Shown piece by piece: positions 1 through 8,860 of a stretch of 64,000 nt of DNA. Both the position numbers and the translations under genes were made by a program. The stretch covers positions 43,479 through 107,478 of the forward strand of contig JBJOIT010000003.1 in the NCBI GenBank assembly GCA_046046915.1, given 5' to 3'. This DNA is from JBEEJZ01 sp046046915 (lineage in GTDB: Bacteria > Pseudomonadota > Gammaproteobacteria > Burkholderiales > Burkholderiaceae_C). The notes under the pieces are model-generated. The model was not told where the DNA came from and ran no database searches. It saw nothing but the letters and a program-made list of their open reading frames with translations. How positions within the stretch are numbered: the first letter of the stretch is position 1; each line of letters begins with the position of its first letter.

Positions 1-705
1 TTCCAGGCTGGTCTTGCGGGGGTGTTCGTCGGTGTCAACGAGGATGGCATCGCCCTTTTTCTGGGGGATGCTCACGCCGACGATTTCACGGGCAAGATGG
101 CCAGCTTCGATAGCGGCCACAGCGCGCAGCTGGCTGTTCATGGCCATGAGGTCTTGGGCTTCGCGATCGATGTTGAAGTCGGTGGCGACGTTTTCGGCGG
201 TCTCAGGCATGGAGTCCACGCCGTACTGGGCTTTCATGAGTTTGTTCACGAAACGCCAGCCGATGGTGGTGTCGTAGACGGCGTTGGCGCGGCTGAAGGC
301 GGCATCCATCTTGGGCATGACGAAGGGGGCGCGGCTCATGCTTTCGACGCCGCCAGCAATCATCATGTGGGCTTCGCCGCTTTTGATGGCGCGCGCAGCT
401 GTGCCGATGGCGTCCAGACCTGAGCCGCACAGGCGGTTGATGGTGGAGCCGCCCAGCTCAAGGGGCAGGCCTGCAAGCAGGCTGCTCATGCGGGCGACGT
501 TGCGGTTGTCTTCGCCGGCTTGGTTGGCGCAGCCGTAGAGCACATCTGCCACGGCTTGCCAGTCAACACTGGGGTTACGAGCCATGAGAGCGCGCAGGGG
601 CACGGCGCCCAGGTCGTCTGCTCGCACACTGCTCAAGGCGCCGCCGTAGCGACCAAAGGGGGTGCGAATGGCGTCGCAGATAAAGGCTTGGGTGACTTGG
701 GACAT
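1..705 (-). CDS. pcaF: 3-oxoadipyl-CoA thiolase (partial, C-terminus beyond the left edge)
   Basis: Thiolase that would cleave 3-oxoadipyl-CoA with CoA to succinyl-CoA and acetyl-CoA, the last step of the benzoyl-CoA epoxide route encoded upstream. The visible 235 residues start at an ATG followed by the usual thiolase opening (AFICDAIRTPFGRYGG) and contain the nucleophilic Cys93 in NRLCGSG. The segment DVLYGCANQAGEDNRN is typical of the PcaF/PaaJ subgroup rather than biosynthetic PhaA. The C-terminal active-site His and Cys lie outside the window, so integrity cannot be judged. It is the last visible gene of the minus-strand box operon. The family call is firm; the exact substrate is inferred from context. 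Confidence 0.9.
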   Translation of the reverse strand, partial: MSQVTQAFICDAIRTPFGRYGGALSSVRADDLGAVPLRALMARNPSVDWQAVADVLYGCANQAGEDNRNVARMSSLLAGLPLELGGSTINRLCGSGLDAIGTAARAIKSGEAHMMIAGGVESMSRAPFVMPKMDAAFSRANAVYDTTIGWRFVNKLMKAQYGVDSMPETAENVATDFNIDREAQDLMAMNSQLRAVAAIEAGHLAREIVGVSIPQKKGDAILVDTDEHPRKTSLE

Positions 706-729
706 GGCTTGATCCTGAAAATGAATGAA

Positions 730-1167
730 TTACAGCGCCAACTTGAACAAGCTGGTGGCTTCCAGGTCCAGCACCTCGGTGCCAGACGCATTAAACAATT
801 GCCAGCGCCAGCGCAGGATACCCAAGGTGGGCTGGCTCTGCGAACGGCGCACTTCCAGCACCGTGGCCCGCACGGACAACTGGTCGCCCGGGCGTACCGG
901 GTGCGGCCATTTGATGTAGGCCAGGCCAGGCGAGGCATAAGACTCCGAGCCTTTCAGCACGGCATCGGCCACCAGGCGCATGGCCACGCCACAGGTGTGC
1001 CAGCCGCTGGCAATCAGGCCACCAAACGGCCCATGAGCCGCAGCCTCCACATCGGTATGAAACCACTGGGGATCAAAAGCCGTGGCAAATTGCAGCACTT
1101 CCGCTTCAGTCAGGGTGTAGGGGCCGGCCTCGATAACCTGACCCACATAAAACTCTGCAAATTTCAT
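730..1167 (-). CDS. MaoC-like hot-dog dehydratase (acyl-CoA hydratase)
   Basis: A 145-residue single-domain MaoC/hot-dog protein, the size of R-specific enoyl-CoA hydratases. The hydratase motif is visible at residues 34 to 40 (DPQWFHTD), followed by GGLIASGWHT, which carries the conserved Gly/Ser part of the fold. I chose the ATG giving MKFAEFYVG because it lies 7 bases after the upstream stop; an in-frame start further upstream would run into the preceding crotonase gene. Its place between a crotonase and the thiolase suggests a role in hydration of an unsaturated dicarboxyl-CoA intermediate of ring cleavage, but the sequence alone does not give the substrate. Confidence 0.85.
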   Translation of the reverse strand: MKFAEFYVGQVIEAGPYTLTEAEVLQFATAFDPQWFHTDVEAAAHGPFGGLIASGWHTCGVAMRLVADAVLKGSESYASPGLAYIKWPHPVRPGDQLSVRATVLEVRRSQSQPTLGILRWRWQLFNASGTEVLDLEATSLFKLAL

Positions 1168-1174
1168 TCGCCGA

Positions 1175-1975
1175 TCACTCCTGCCCGAACTGGGGCACGC
1201 GCTTGGCGTTGATGGCGGCAAAACCTTCGCGGGCATCGGCGCCGGCAAATCCCAGCACCTCCAGCGCCAGTGAATGCTCGAAAGCCGGCCACGCCGCGCG
1301 CAACCAATGGTTCAGGCTGCGCTTGGTGAAGGCCAGGGCCGTGGGGCTACCCGCCGCCAGCGTGCGTGCAATCTCACGGGCTTTGTCCAGCAATTGCTCG
1401 TCTGGCACCACCACACTCACCAAGCCGATGCGTTCGGCCTCCGTGCCGTCGATGGCGTTGCACATCAGCAGGTGGTACTTGGCCTTGGCCATGCCACACA
1501 GCAGCGGCCAGATCAGGGCCGCATGGTCGCCCGCCGCCACGCCGATCTTGGTGTGGCCGTCAATGATCTTGGCACGCTGGCCGGCCACCGACACATCGGC
1601 GAGCAGCGCCACGGCAGCGCCGGCTCCCACCGCAGCGCCATTGATGGCCGACACGATGGGCACGTCGCAATCGATCATGCCCTGCACGATGGCGCGGCCT
1701 TCACGCATCACGCGCAGGCGCGCGGCCTGACTGTCGAGCATGCTTTGCACCACATCAGGTGTGCCGCCAGCACAAAAACCTTTACCCAGGCTGCGCACAA
1801 GGATGCAACGCACGCCGGGTTCAGCGGCCAGTTGGCCCCACACGGTGCCCAGCGCCGCATGGCCCTGGGCGTCGGTCGCAGGCATACCGCCCTCGGGGCC
1901 AAAGACCAGCTCGGCAATGCCGTCATCGCCGATCTCGGCGTAAAGGTGCTGGGCCAGATCGATGCGCCGGCTCAT
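1175..1975 (-). CDS. enoyl-CoA hydratase/isomerase family protein with unusual active site
   Basis: Crotonase-fold protein of 266 residues. The start ATG overlaps the stop of the upstream dehydrogenase by four bases (ATGA), indicating translational coupling. The oxyanion-hole strand is present as GKGFCAGGTPD, and the second loop as NGAAVGAGAAVALLADV. The two glutamates that carry out hydration in classical enoyl-CoA hydratases are not in their usual places: the GGG-E segment reads GAGAA and the PE segment reads GHTKIGVAAGD. The protein may therefore be an isomerase or another crotonase-type enzyme. In this operon it probably acts on 3,4-dehydroadipyl-CoA or a product of it. Confidence 0.85.
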   Translation of the reverse strand: MSRRIDLAQHLYAEIGDDGIAELVFGPEGGMPATDAQGHAALGTVWGQLAAEPGVRCILVRSLGKGFCAGGTPDVVQSMLDSQAARLRVMREGRAIVQGMIDCDVPIVSAINGAAVGAGAAVALLADVSVAGQRAKIIDGHTKIGVAAGDHAALIWPLLCGMAKAKYHLLMCNAIDGTEAERIGLVSVVVPDEQLLDKAREIARTLAAGSPTALAFTKRSLNHWLRAAWPAFEHSLALEVLGFAGADAREGFAAINAKRVPQFGQE

Positions 1976-3504
1976 GCTTGCGCCTCTTTCCAGGCCTGCT
2001 GACGCAGCCAGGGGCTGACGCGATAACGCTCGCCACGGTAGTGGGCGTCCATCGCGTCCAGCACGCCAGTGACCGCTGCCACGCTCCAGCCAGCCAGCCA
2101 TTCAAAAGGTCCTGCCGGGTAGTTCACACCCAGCTTCATGGCCGAATCCGCGCCCTGCTGCGAGCAAACGCCCTGGTGCACGGCATCGGCGGCTTCGTTG
2201 ATCAGCATGGCTAGCGTGCGGGCCACCACCAGGCCAGGGGTGTCGGCCACTTGCACCGGGTTGAAGCCCAGCACGCGCAACCATTGCGGCGCCTGCGCCG
2301 CCCAGGCCTCGGACGGTCGGCAGGACGGTGCCCATGCCAGGGTGGCGCCCTCTTGCTGCGACACGGGCAAATCAAACACCGCCACATTAGCCCCCTGCTG
2401 CGAGCCCAGTGACGACGCGGGTCGGCCATCGGTCAAGCGCAGTTCGGCGCCATCCACCGTGAGACCCGTCCAGGCGCTGGTCTGGTCTCGCTCAAACGCA
2501 GCACCAGCAGCCTGAAGCTTGTTCGCCAGTCGATCCGCCAGAAGCCCGGCACCCGCCACAGAAAGTCGTGCGTGCGGAGGCAAGGCCGCTGCCTCAGTTG
2601 CAGGCACAAAGGCGGCCAGTGCCACTGAGGCTGCGCCCGGGCTGTAGTCGTAAAACCCTCGCCCGGACTTGCGCCCCAGCAGGCCGCCGTCGACCAATTC
2701 GCGCTGCACCAGCGAAGGCACAAAGCGCTTATCGAAGAAATTGGCCTCAAACACCGAGCTAGTCACCGAAAAATTGGTGTCGTGGCCGATGAGATCCATC
2801 AGTTCACAGGGCCCCATGCGAAAACCAACCGCCCGCAGGCAGGCATCCAGCACCGCTGGCGTAGACGCCTGTTCCTGCAGCAGGGCCAGGGTTTCAGCGT
2901 AGTAAGGCCGGGCAATGCGATTGACGATGAAGCCCGGCGTGGAGCGCGCGTGCACCGGCACCTTGCCCCAGGTCTTGCTGATGTCAAAGATGGCGTCGGC
3001 CACAGCCTGCGAGGTTTGCAGGCCAGACACCACCTCCACCAGCTTCATTAGCGGCACGGGATTGAAGAAATGCATGCCCACCAGCCGGCCGGGATGCTGC
3101 AATCCATTGGCGATGGCCGTGACGGAGATGGACGAGGTATTGGTGGCCAGCACGCAATCGGGGCTAACGATGCCTTCGAGCTGCTTGAACAGACCGCGCT
3201 TGGCATCGAGCTTTTCGACAATTGCCTCCACCACCAGGGCGGCTTGTGCGGCAGCGTCTAGCGTGGCGATGGCCTGGATACGCGACAAGGCTTGCGCCAC
3301 CGAGTCGGCCGTGAGCTTGCCTTTGTCCACCAGGGCTTGCAGGCTGGCGGCCAGCTTGGCCTTGGCTTCGGCAGCAGCGCCTTCACGCATGTCAAACATC
3401 ATCACCGGGTGGCCGGCCTGGGCCGCCACTTGCGCGATGCCCGCGCCCATGATGCCGGCGCCGATCACCAGAACCGGCGCACCTTTCAAGTCAAGAATGC
3501 TCAT
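1972..3504 (-). CDS. paaH: 3-hydroxyacyl-CoA dehydrogenase (3-hydroxyadipyl-CoA dehydrogenase type)
   Basis: NAD-dependent dehydrogenase of 510 residues, expected to oxidise 3-hydroxyadipyl-CoA to 3-oxoadipyl-CoA. The Rossmann nucleotide site is at residues 14 to 21 (IGAGIMGAGIA). The catalytic HFFNPVPLMKLVE segment is seen near residue 145, and a second C-terminal 3HCDH-type domain follows (PGLVVARTLAMLINEA, then GVNYPAGPFEW). The length of about 500 residues with two C-terminal domains is typical of PaaC/PaaH proteins of aromatic-acid pathways, as opposed to the roughly 280-residue short form. It overlaps both neighbouring genes by four bases, so it is embedded in a tightly coupled operon. 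Confidence 0.92.
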   Translation of the reverse strand: MSILDLKGAPVLVIGAGIMGAGIAQVAAQAGHPVMMFDMREGAAAEAKAKLAASLQALVDKGKLTADSVAQALSRIQAIATLDAAAQAALVVEAIVEKLDAKRGLFKQLEGIVSPDCVLATNTSSISVTAIANGLQHPGRLVGMHFFNPVPLMKLVEVVSGLQTSQAVADAIFDISKTWGKVPVHARSTPGFIVNRIARPYYAETLALLQEQASTPAVLDACLRAVGFRMGPCELMDLIGHDTNFSVTSSVFEANFFDKRFVPSLVQRELVDGGLLGRKSGRGFYDYSPGAASVALAAFVPATEAAALPPHARLSVAGAGLLADRLANKLQAAGAAFERDQTSAWTGLTVDGAELRLTDGRPASSLGSQQGANVAVFDLPVSQQEGATLAWAPSCRPSEAWAAQAPQWLRVLGFNPVQVADTPGLVVARTLAMLINEAADAVHQGVCSQQGADSAMKLGVNYPAGPFEWLAGWSVAAVTGVLDAMDAHYRGERYRVSPWLRQQAWKEAQA

Positions 3505-4295
3505 TGAGGAATCCAGTTGGCGGCCCGCTTGGCCAGGAAAGCAGCAAAACCCTCGCGTGCTTCATCGGTGCCGCGCACACGGCTGATGGTCTGGGCGGTG
3601 AGCTCGCGCGCCTCGGGCGTGACAGGCCCCACATGCAGTTGGGCAAACAGCGCCTTGATCTCGCGCTGTGCATTGGGGCTGCCTGCCAGCAGTTCCTTGA
3701 CCGTGGCATCCACTGCCGCGTCCAGGCCGTCCAGCGGCGTCACCTGATGCAGCATGCCCATGGCCAGGGCCTCGGCCGCCCCCACTCGGGTGGTGGTAAG
3801 GGCCAGACGCCGGGCCTGGCGCTTGCCCACGGCGTTGGTCACATAGGGGCCGATAACGGCAGGCAGGATGCCAAACTTGGCTTCGCTGACCGAGAAGCTG
3901 GCGTTGTCTGCAGCAATGGCAATGTCGCAGGCGCACACCAGGCCCACACCACCGCCCAGGGCGGCACCGTTCACACGGGCAACCACCGGCTTGGGGCAGG
4001 ACTCGATGCGGTACAGCATGGCGGCAAAGCGCCGGGCGTCGGCCAGGTTCCACTCTTGCGAGGCCGTGCTGGCGCGCTGCATCCATTGCAGATCGGCACC
4101 GGCACTGAAGTGCTTGCCCTCACCCGCCAGCACGATCACGCGCACGGCGGGGTCGTTGATGAGCTGGTCAAAGGCGACGTCCAGCTCGCTGATCATGGCC
4201 TCATCAAAGGCATTGAACACCGCCGGGCGTGACATGTTGACCTGCGCCACACCAGGGGCGCGCTGAGAAATCGAGAGGGTGTCAAAAACAGGCAT
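3501..4295 (-). CDS. enoyl-CoA hydratase/isomerase
   Basis: Crotonase-family protein of 264 residues. The oxyanion-hole motif HFSAGADLQWM and the loop NGAALGGGVGLVCACD are clear. It keeps one catalytic acidic position (FSVSEAKFGILPAVI) while the other is Val/Gly, a pattern shared with methylglutaconyl-CoA hydratases and with single-glutamate isomerases. Its start overlaps the boxA stop by one base and its stop overlaps the dehydrogenase start. In the box pathway the semialdehyde product is oxidised to 3,4-dehydroadipyl-CoA, which needs double-bond shift and hydration, and this gene is a good candidate for that work. A leucine-degradation role is the alternative. Confidence 0.88.
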   Translation of the reverse strand: MPVFDTLSISQRAPGVAQVNMSRPAVFNAFDEAMISELDVAFDQLINDPAVRVIVLAGEGKHFSAGADLQWMQRASTASQEWNLADARRFAAMLYRIESCPKPVVARVNGAALGGGVGLVCACDIAIAADNASFSVSEAKFGILPAVIGPYVTNAVGKRQARRLALTTTRVGAAEALAMGMLHQVTPLDGLDAAVDATVKELLAGSPNAQREIKALFAQLHVGPVTPEARELTAQTISRVRGTDEAREGFAAFLAKRAANWIPQ

Positions 4296-5566
4296 CAGTA
4301 GGTCTCCAGATGCAAACGGCCTTCGCGCTTGAGCGCTGCGCCCAGAGTGTCCCAGTTCAGACCGGCATTGTTGGCTACGTCACGCAGCGCCATCACCACG
4401 CCCTCTTCCATGCTCTTGAGGCCACACACATAGAAGCAGGTGTTGGCATCTTTCAGCAAGGGCACCAGGTCTGCAGCACGTTCACGGATGGCGTCCTGCA
4501 CATAGCGCTTGGGTTGCCCCGGGGTGCGCGAGAACGTAAAGTTGGTGTCGATGAAGTCTTTGGGCAAGCTTTGCAGAGGGCCAAAATAAGGCAATTCCTC
4601 TTTGGTACGGGCGCCAAAGAAAAGCATGAGCTTGCCGCCTTCGAACTTGCCCGACGCGCGCAGACGGCGGCGCCATTCGGTCATGGCACGCATGGGGGCG
4701 CTACCGGTTCCGGTGCAGATCATCACGATGTTGGAGCGCGGGTGGTTGGGCATCAGGAAGCTCGAGCCAAACGGCCCGATCACCTGCACCTTGTCACCCA
4801 CGTTCAGGTCGCACATGTAATTGGAGCCCACGCCACGCACCGGTTCACCCTGGTGGTTTTCGAGCACGCGCTTGATGGTGAGCGAGAGATTGTTGTAGCC
4901 GGGGCGCTCGCCGTTACGGGGGCTGGCAATCGAATACTGGCGCGCATGGTGCGGCTTGCCCTTGGCATCCAGACCCGGCGGGATGATGCCGATGGATTGC
5001 CCTTCCAGCACCGGGAATGGCATATTGCCAAAGTCCAGCACGATGTGGTGGGTGTCGTATTCCTTGCCGACTTCGGTGACGCGTACATTGCCGGCCACGG
5101 TGGCGGTGATGGTCTTTTCCGCGGCTTTGGGGCCGTAGAGGTTGGTGTAAGCGTGTGCAGCCGACCAGGGTGCGATGGTGGCGCCGAACTGGGCGCTGTT
5201 AAAGCCTGGCTCGCCCTGCACTGGGGCAGGTGCTGCAGCCGCTACAGGCTGCGCATCGGCGGCTGTCACGCCAGCCTCGGCCAGCTGCTCGGGCGTCAAT
5301 TCGGCGGGCAAGTCGTCCCAGCCCAGTTGCTCGTCGATGCTATAGACCTTGATACGTGGCATGGTGCGCCAGTTGTCAATCGATCCGGTCGGACAGGGAG
5401 GCACACAGGCCATGCAGAAATTGCACTTCTCGGCATCCACCACATAGTTGCGGGAATCGTGGGTGATGGCACCGACGGGGCAAGTGGCTTCGCAGGTGTT
5501 GCAACGGATGCAGATCTCGGGGTCGATCAGGTGCTGATTGATGACCTGGGCTTCGGACATGTCCAT
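4295..5566 (-). CDS. boxA: benzoyl-CoA 2,3-epoxidase reductase component BoxA
   Basis: BoxA passes electrons from NADPH to the BoxB oxygenase. The 423-residue protein begins with a ferredoxin-like domain with two [4Fe-4S] motifs (CxxCxxCxxxCP at residues 19 to 30 and 48 to 59), followed by an Ala/Pro-rich linker and a ferredoxin-NADP reductase domain with the flavin motif RQYSIAS and the nucleotide motif CTGTGSAPMRAM, ending in LHLETY. The chosen ATG has GGAGA a few bases upstream; a start 17 codons earlier lacks such a site. It sits downstream of boxB, separated by 90 bases that contain a strong hairpin, and is directly coupled to the following crotonase. Confidence 0.95.
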   Translation of the reverse strand: MDMSEAQVINQHLIDPEICIRCNTCEATCPVGAITHDSRNYVVDAEKCNFCMACVPPCPTGSIDNWRTMPRIKVYSIDEQLGWDDLPAELTPEQLAEAGVTAADAQPVAAAAPAPVQGEPGFNSAQFGATIAPWSAAHAYTNLYGPKAAEKTITATVAGNVRVTEVGKEYDTHHIVLDFGNMPFPVLEGQSIGIIPPGLDAKGKPHHARQYSIASPRNGERPGYNNLSLTIKRVLENHQGEPVRGVGSNYMCDLNVGDKVQVIGPFGSSFLMPNHPRSNIVMICTGTGSAPMRAMTEWRRRLRASGKFEGGKLMLFFGARTKEELPYFGPLQSLPKDFIDTNFTFSRTPGQPKRYVQDAIRERAADLVPLLKDANTCFYVCGLKSMEEGVVMALRDVANNAGLNWDTLGAALKREGRLHLETY

Positions 5567-5604
5567 GTTTGTCTCCGGTTTCCGGTGGGTTTGATCTTTA
5601 TCGT

Positions 5605-5631
5605 AAGAAGGGGCCACACAGGCCCCTTCTT
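5605..5631. other. perfect hairpin in the boxB-boxA intercistronic gap
   Basis: An 11-base perfect inverted repeat (AAGAAGGGGCC, loop of five, GGCCCCTTCTT) lies in the 90 bases between the boxB stop and the boxA start. In the transcribed direction it is not followed by a long U-run (ACGATAAAG follows), so it looks more like a partial terminator or an mRNA processing/stability element than a full terminator. Confidence 0.6.
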
Positions 5632-5656
5632 GCTCCAGCTTAGTCTAAGCAGGTTT

Positions 5657-7087
5657 TCAGTTGAAACGGACGTAGTCAAAGTCCACAGGCTGACGGTTGA
5701 TGCCCATGACAGGAGGAGCGATCCAGTTGGCAAACTTGCCAGGCTCAACCACGCGGCCCATCAGGCTGGCCACATAAGCACGGTCCTGACCAGAAGGCAG
5801 CCACTCATTGACCTTGGCATTCCACTCGGCATCGCTGACCACGCGGCCGTCTGGCGACACCTTGACGCCCGACAAGGCGCCGATGTTACGGTGGAAAGCC
5901 TTGTGCGGCACGGACAAGCGGGTGGGGATACCGGCTTTTTCCAGCACCTTGTTCCAACGGTTCACACCAGACACGGAGTCGGTGATGTAGTCGTCGCGCA
6001 GCACTTCGTTCAGTGCATTGAGCATCGGCACTTCTTTTTCGATCAGCTGGCCGCCGCGCGCTTCGAGCACCTTGTAGGTCTGGCCCTTGAGCACGTGGTC
6101 ATCCACACGCTTGCCTTCTTCGTAGCGACCCTTCAAGCCAGAGCTGTAGAATGTGGCAGCGTTGCTGGACTCATCAGCACCAAACAGGTCGATGGTGACG
6201 CTGAAGTGGAAGTTGATGTAGCGCTGGATGGTGGGCAGATCGATCACGCCGGCAGCGCGCAGCTTGCCCACGTCGTCGGTCTTGAGCTCGTTCATCTTCT
6301 GGGCGGTACGCGAGATCACGCGGGAGATACCCGATACGCCCACAAACATGTGGTGCGCCTCTTCAGTCAGCATGAACTTGGTGGTACGAGCCAGCGGATC
6401 AAACGCGCTTTCAGCCAGGGCGCACAGCTGGTACTTGCCGTCGCGGTCGGTGAAGTAGGTGAACATGAAGAAACTCAGCCAGTCTGGCGTGGCTTCGTTG
6501 AACGCGCCCAAGATACGGGGGTTGTTCTGGTCACCGCTGCGGCGCTCGAGCAGCGCATCGGCTTCTTCACGGCCGTCGCGGCCAAAGTGCTTGTGCAGCA
6601 GGTAGACCATGGCCCACAGGTGACGGCCTTCTTCCACATTGATCTGGAACAGGTTGCGCAGGTCGTACATGCTGGGAGCAGTCAAACCCAGGTGGCGCTG
6701 TTGCTCCACCGATGCGGGCTCGGTGTCACCCTGGGTCACGATGATGCGGCGCAGGTTGGCACGGTGTTCGCCGGGCACGTCTTGCCAGGCTTTTTCACCC
6801 TTGTGATCACCAAAGTGGATGGTGCGGTCCGCTTCGCCTGGGTTCAAGAAGATGCCCCAACGGTAGTCGCGCATCTTGACGTGGCCAAACTGGGCCCAGC
6901 CCTGTGGGTCCACGCTCACGGCGGTACGCAGGTACACCTCGTTGTTGGTGGAACCCTCTGGGCCCACGTCGTCCCACCAGTTGATGAAGTTGGGCTGCCA
7001 CTGCTCGAGCGCACGCTGCAGGGTGCGGTCATCGCTCAGGTTGACGTTGTTGGGGATCTTTTCGCTGTAATTAATACCGGACATCAT
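5657..7087 (-). CDS. boxB: benzoyl-CoA 2,3-epoxidase oxygenase component BoxB
   Basis: BoxB is the di-iron monooxygenase that converts benzoyl-CoA and O2 to 2,3-epoxybenzoyl-CoA, with electrons from BoxA. The 476-residue length is normal. Two EXXH iron-binding pairs are visible, in EEGRHL (Glu153/His156) and EEAHHM (Glu243/His246), with Glu123 and Asp214 as further carboxylates. This matches, with a shift of three, the ligand set I recall for the crystallised BoxB. The start ATG (one of two tandem ATGs) follows GGAG with good spacing; an upstream TTG is less likely. It is flanked on both sides by gaps with hairpins. Confidence 0.96.
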   Translation of the reverse strand: MMSGINYSEKIPNNVNLSDDRTLQRALEQWQPNFINWWDDVGPEGSTNNEVYLRTAVSVDPQGWAQFGHVKMRDYRWGIFLNPGEADRTIHFGDHKGEKAWQDVPGEHRANLRRIIVTQGDTEPASVEQQRHLGLTAPSMYDLRNLFQINVEEGRHLWAMVYLLHKHFGRDGREEADALLERRSGDQNNPRILGAFNEATPDWLSFFMFTYFTDRDGKYQLCALAESAFDPLARTTKFMLTEEAHHMFVGVSGISRVISRTAQKMNELKTDDVGKLRAAGVIDLPTIQRYINFHFSVTIDLFGADESSNAATFYSSGLKGRYEEGKRVDDHVLKGQTYKVLEARGGQLIEKEVPMLNALNEVLRDDYITDSVSGVNRWNKVLEKAGIPTRLSVPHKAFHRNIGALSGVKVSPDGRVVSDAEWNAKVNEWLPSGQDRAYVASLMGRVVEPGKFANWIAPPVMGINRQPVDFDYVRFN

Positions 7088-7132
7088 GGTCTCCAAAAGA
7101 AATTAAGGCTGACGCGGTGGAAAAATTTCGGT

Positions 7133-7161
7133 TGCGGCGCGCCACCCAAAATCGCGCCGCA
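7133..7161. other. GC-rich hairpin in the boxC-boxB intercistronic gap
   Basis: A nine-base perfect inverted repeat (TGCGGCGCG, loop of 11, CGCGCCGCA) lies in the 87 bases between boxC and boxB. It lacks a U-run in the transcribed direction. With the similar structure after boxB it brackets the boxB message. Confidence 0.55.
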
Positions 7162-7174
7162 CAACGGTTGAAAC

Positions 7175-8839
7175 TTAGACGCGGTTCCAGTCGAACTGAG
7201 CCTTGTCGCCCTTGCCGTACACCTTGAGTGCACCTTTTTCGCCGACGGCGTTGGGGCGCTGGAAAATCCAGTTCTGCCAGGCGGTGAGGCGACCAAAAAT
7301 GCGGGTCACCATGTTTTCGGTGCCGTTGAAACGCAGGTTGGCTTCCAGGCCGGTCAGGGAATCTGGCGACATGGCCACACGCTCTTCAATCGCAATGCGA
7401 ACTTCGTCAGCCCAGTCGATGTCGTCGGGGTTGGCGGTCACCAGGCCCACAGCAAAGGCTGCATCGGCATCCAGCGCCTGGCCGGCCACGGCACGCACGG
7501 CGTCCAGGGCAGGCTGCTCGTTGTAGAAACGACGCTGCAGGCGGCTCTGCTCGGTGGCCATGGGGAACAAACCAAAGTTGACGTCGCTCACCGTGACCTT
7601 GGGGGTAGCGGCTTCGTCGTCCGGCAGTGCCAGCATGTAGCTGCGGTCGCAAGCCAGGGCCAGCTCCAGCAAGGTACCTGCAAAGCAAGAACCCGACTCG
7701 ATCAGGGCAAACAGGCTGCGTGAGGACACATCCAGACGCGAGAAGGTACGGCGCAACAGGCCTATGGTTTCGCGCACCAGCCAGTGGTTCTGGTTGGCCA
7801 CCATCACGGCATCGCTGGCCAGCACAGCCGCTGCGTCGCCCTGGGTCTTGAGCAACCACAGACCGATGTCCAGCTCATTGGTGCGCATTTGCAGAATCGC
7901 GTCTTCCAGCTCGCGAGCCATGGCCAGCGGGTACCAGTTCACGCCAGCAGCCTCGATGCCCGCGATGTCCGAGGGCTGAGCGCCTGCCGGTGCCTTTACC
8001 GTGAAGGTGGCGGTGCGCTTGACGCGGTCGATTTCGACGGTGACATGCTGGTAACGCAGGGCATCGGGTTCGATCGTGCGGTTCAGGGGGGTCAATTCCA
8101 CGCCCTTGCCATCGGCGGGACGGTCGCTTTGGGCGGCCAGTTCCAAGGCGCGGGCCTGAATCTTGGCCGCAAATTCTTGGGGCTTGGCGATGTCGTCCAC
8201 CAGGCGCCAGTCCTTGGCTTTCTGGCCACGCACACCTTCGACGCTGGTGCAGAAAATGTCTGCCAGGTCGTGACGAACATGCTTTTTGTCGGTCACGCGG
8301 GTCAGGCCGCCGGTACCAGGCAACACACCCAGCAAAGGCACTTCAGGCAGGCTCACGGCGCTGGAGCGGTCGTCAACCAAAATGATTTCGTCGCAGGCCA
8401 AAGCCAGTTCGTAACCACCACCGGCGCAGGCGCCGTTGACGGCAGCCAGGAACTTCAGGCCAGAGTACTTGGAAGAATCTTCCAGACCGTTGCGGGTTTC
8501 GTTGGTGAACTTACAGAAGTTCACTTTCCATGCATGGCTGGATACACCCAACATAAAGATGTTGGCGCCAGAGCAGAACACTTTGTCTTTTGCGCTGGTC
8601 ACCACGACGGTGCGAACTTCAGGATGCTCAAAACGGATGCGGCCGATGGCGTCGTTCAGCTCGACGTCCACACCCAAGTCATAGCTGTTGAGCTTGAGCT
8701 TGTAGCCAGGACGCAGACCAGCGTTCTCGTCGATGTCCACGGCCAGGGTGGCCACGGGACCATTGAAGCTCAGCTTCAGATGGTTGTATTTGGATGGGTG
8801 CGTCTGGTATTCAACGCGAGGGGCTACAGAACTGTTCAT
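7175..8839 (-). CDS. boxC: 2,3-epoxybenzoyl-CoA dihydrolase BoxC
   Basis: BoxC hydrolyses and opens the ring of 2,3-epoxybenzoyl-CoA, giving 3,4-dehydroadipyl-CoA semialdehyde and formate. The 554-residue protein carries two crotonase-like segments: an N-terminal one with the loop NGACAGGGYELALACDE and a C-terminal one with GSCFAGTLLELALACDR. The length and double-crotonase layout are those of BoxC. The ATG giving MNSSVAP is preceded by GAAGGAGA at eight bases and was preferred over a start 12 codons upstream. It is the first structural gene after the BoxR-type promoter/operator region. Confidence 0.96.
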   Translation of the reverse strand: MNSSVAPRVEYQTHPSKYNHLKLSFNGPVATLAVDIDENAGLRPGYKLKLNSYDLGVDVELNDAIGRIRFEHPEVRTVVVTSAKDKVFCSGANIFMLGVSSHAWKVNFCKFTNETRNGLEDSSKYSGLKFLAAVNGACAGGGYELALACDEIILVDDRSSAVSLPEVPLLGVLPGTGGLTRVTDKKHVRHDLADIFCTSVEGVRGQKAKDWRLVDDIAKPQEFAAKIQARALELAAQSDRPADGKGVELTPLNRTIEPDALRYQHVTVEIDRVKRTATFTVKAPAGAQPSDIAGIEAAGVNWYPLAMARELEDAILQMRTNELDIGLWLLKTQGDAAAVLASDAVMVANQNHWLVRETIGLLRRTFSRLDVSSRSLFALIESGSCFAGTLLELALACDRSYMLALPDDEAATPKVTVSDVNFGLFPMATEQSRLQRRFYNEQPALDAVRAVAGQALDADAAFAVGLVTANPDDIDWADEVRIAIEERVAMSPDSLTGLEANLRFNGTENMVTRIFGRLTAWQNWIFQRPNAVGEKGALKVYGKGDKAQFDWNRV

Positions 8840-8860
8840 GGCGCGATCTCCTTCATGTAA

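Noticed and set aside
4310..7171. A 953-codon open frame on the plus strand opposite boxA and boxB
   Set aside because: It mirrors two firmly identified genes, has no ribosome site or recognisable domain, and long antisense frames are expected in high-GC codon usage.
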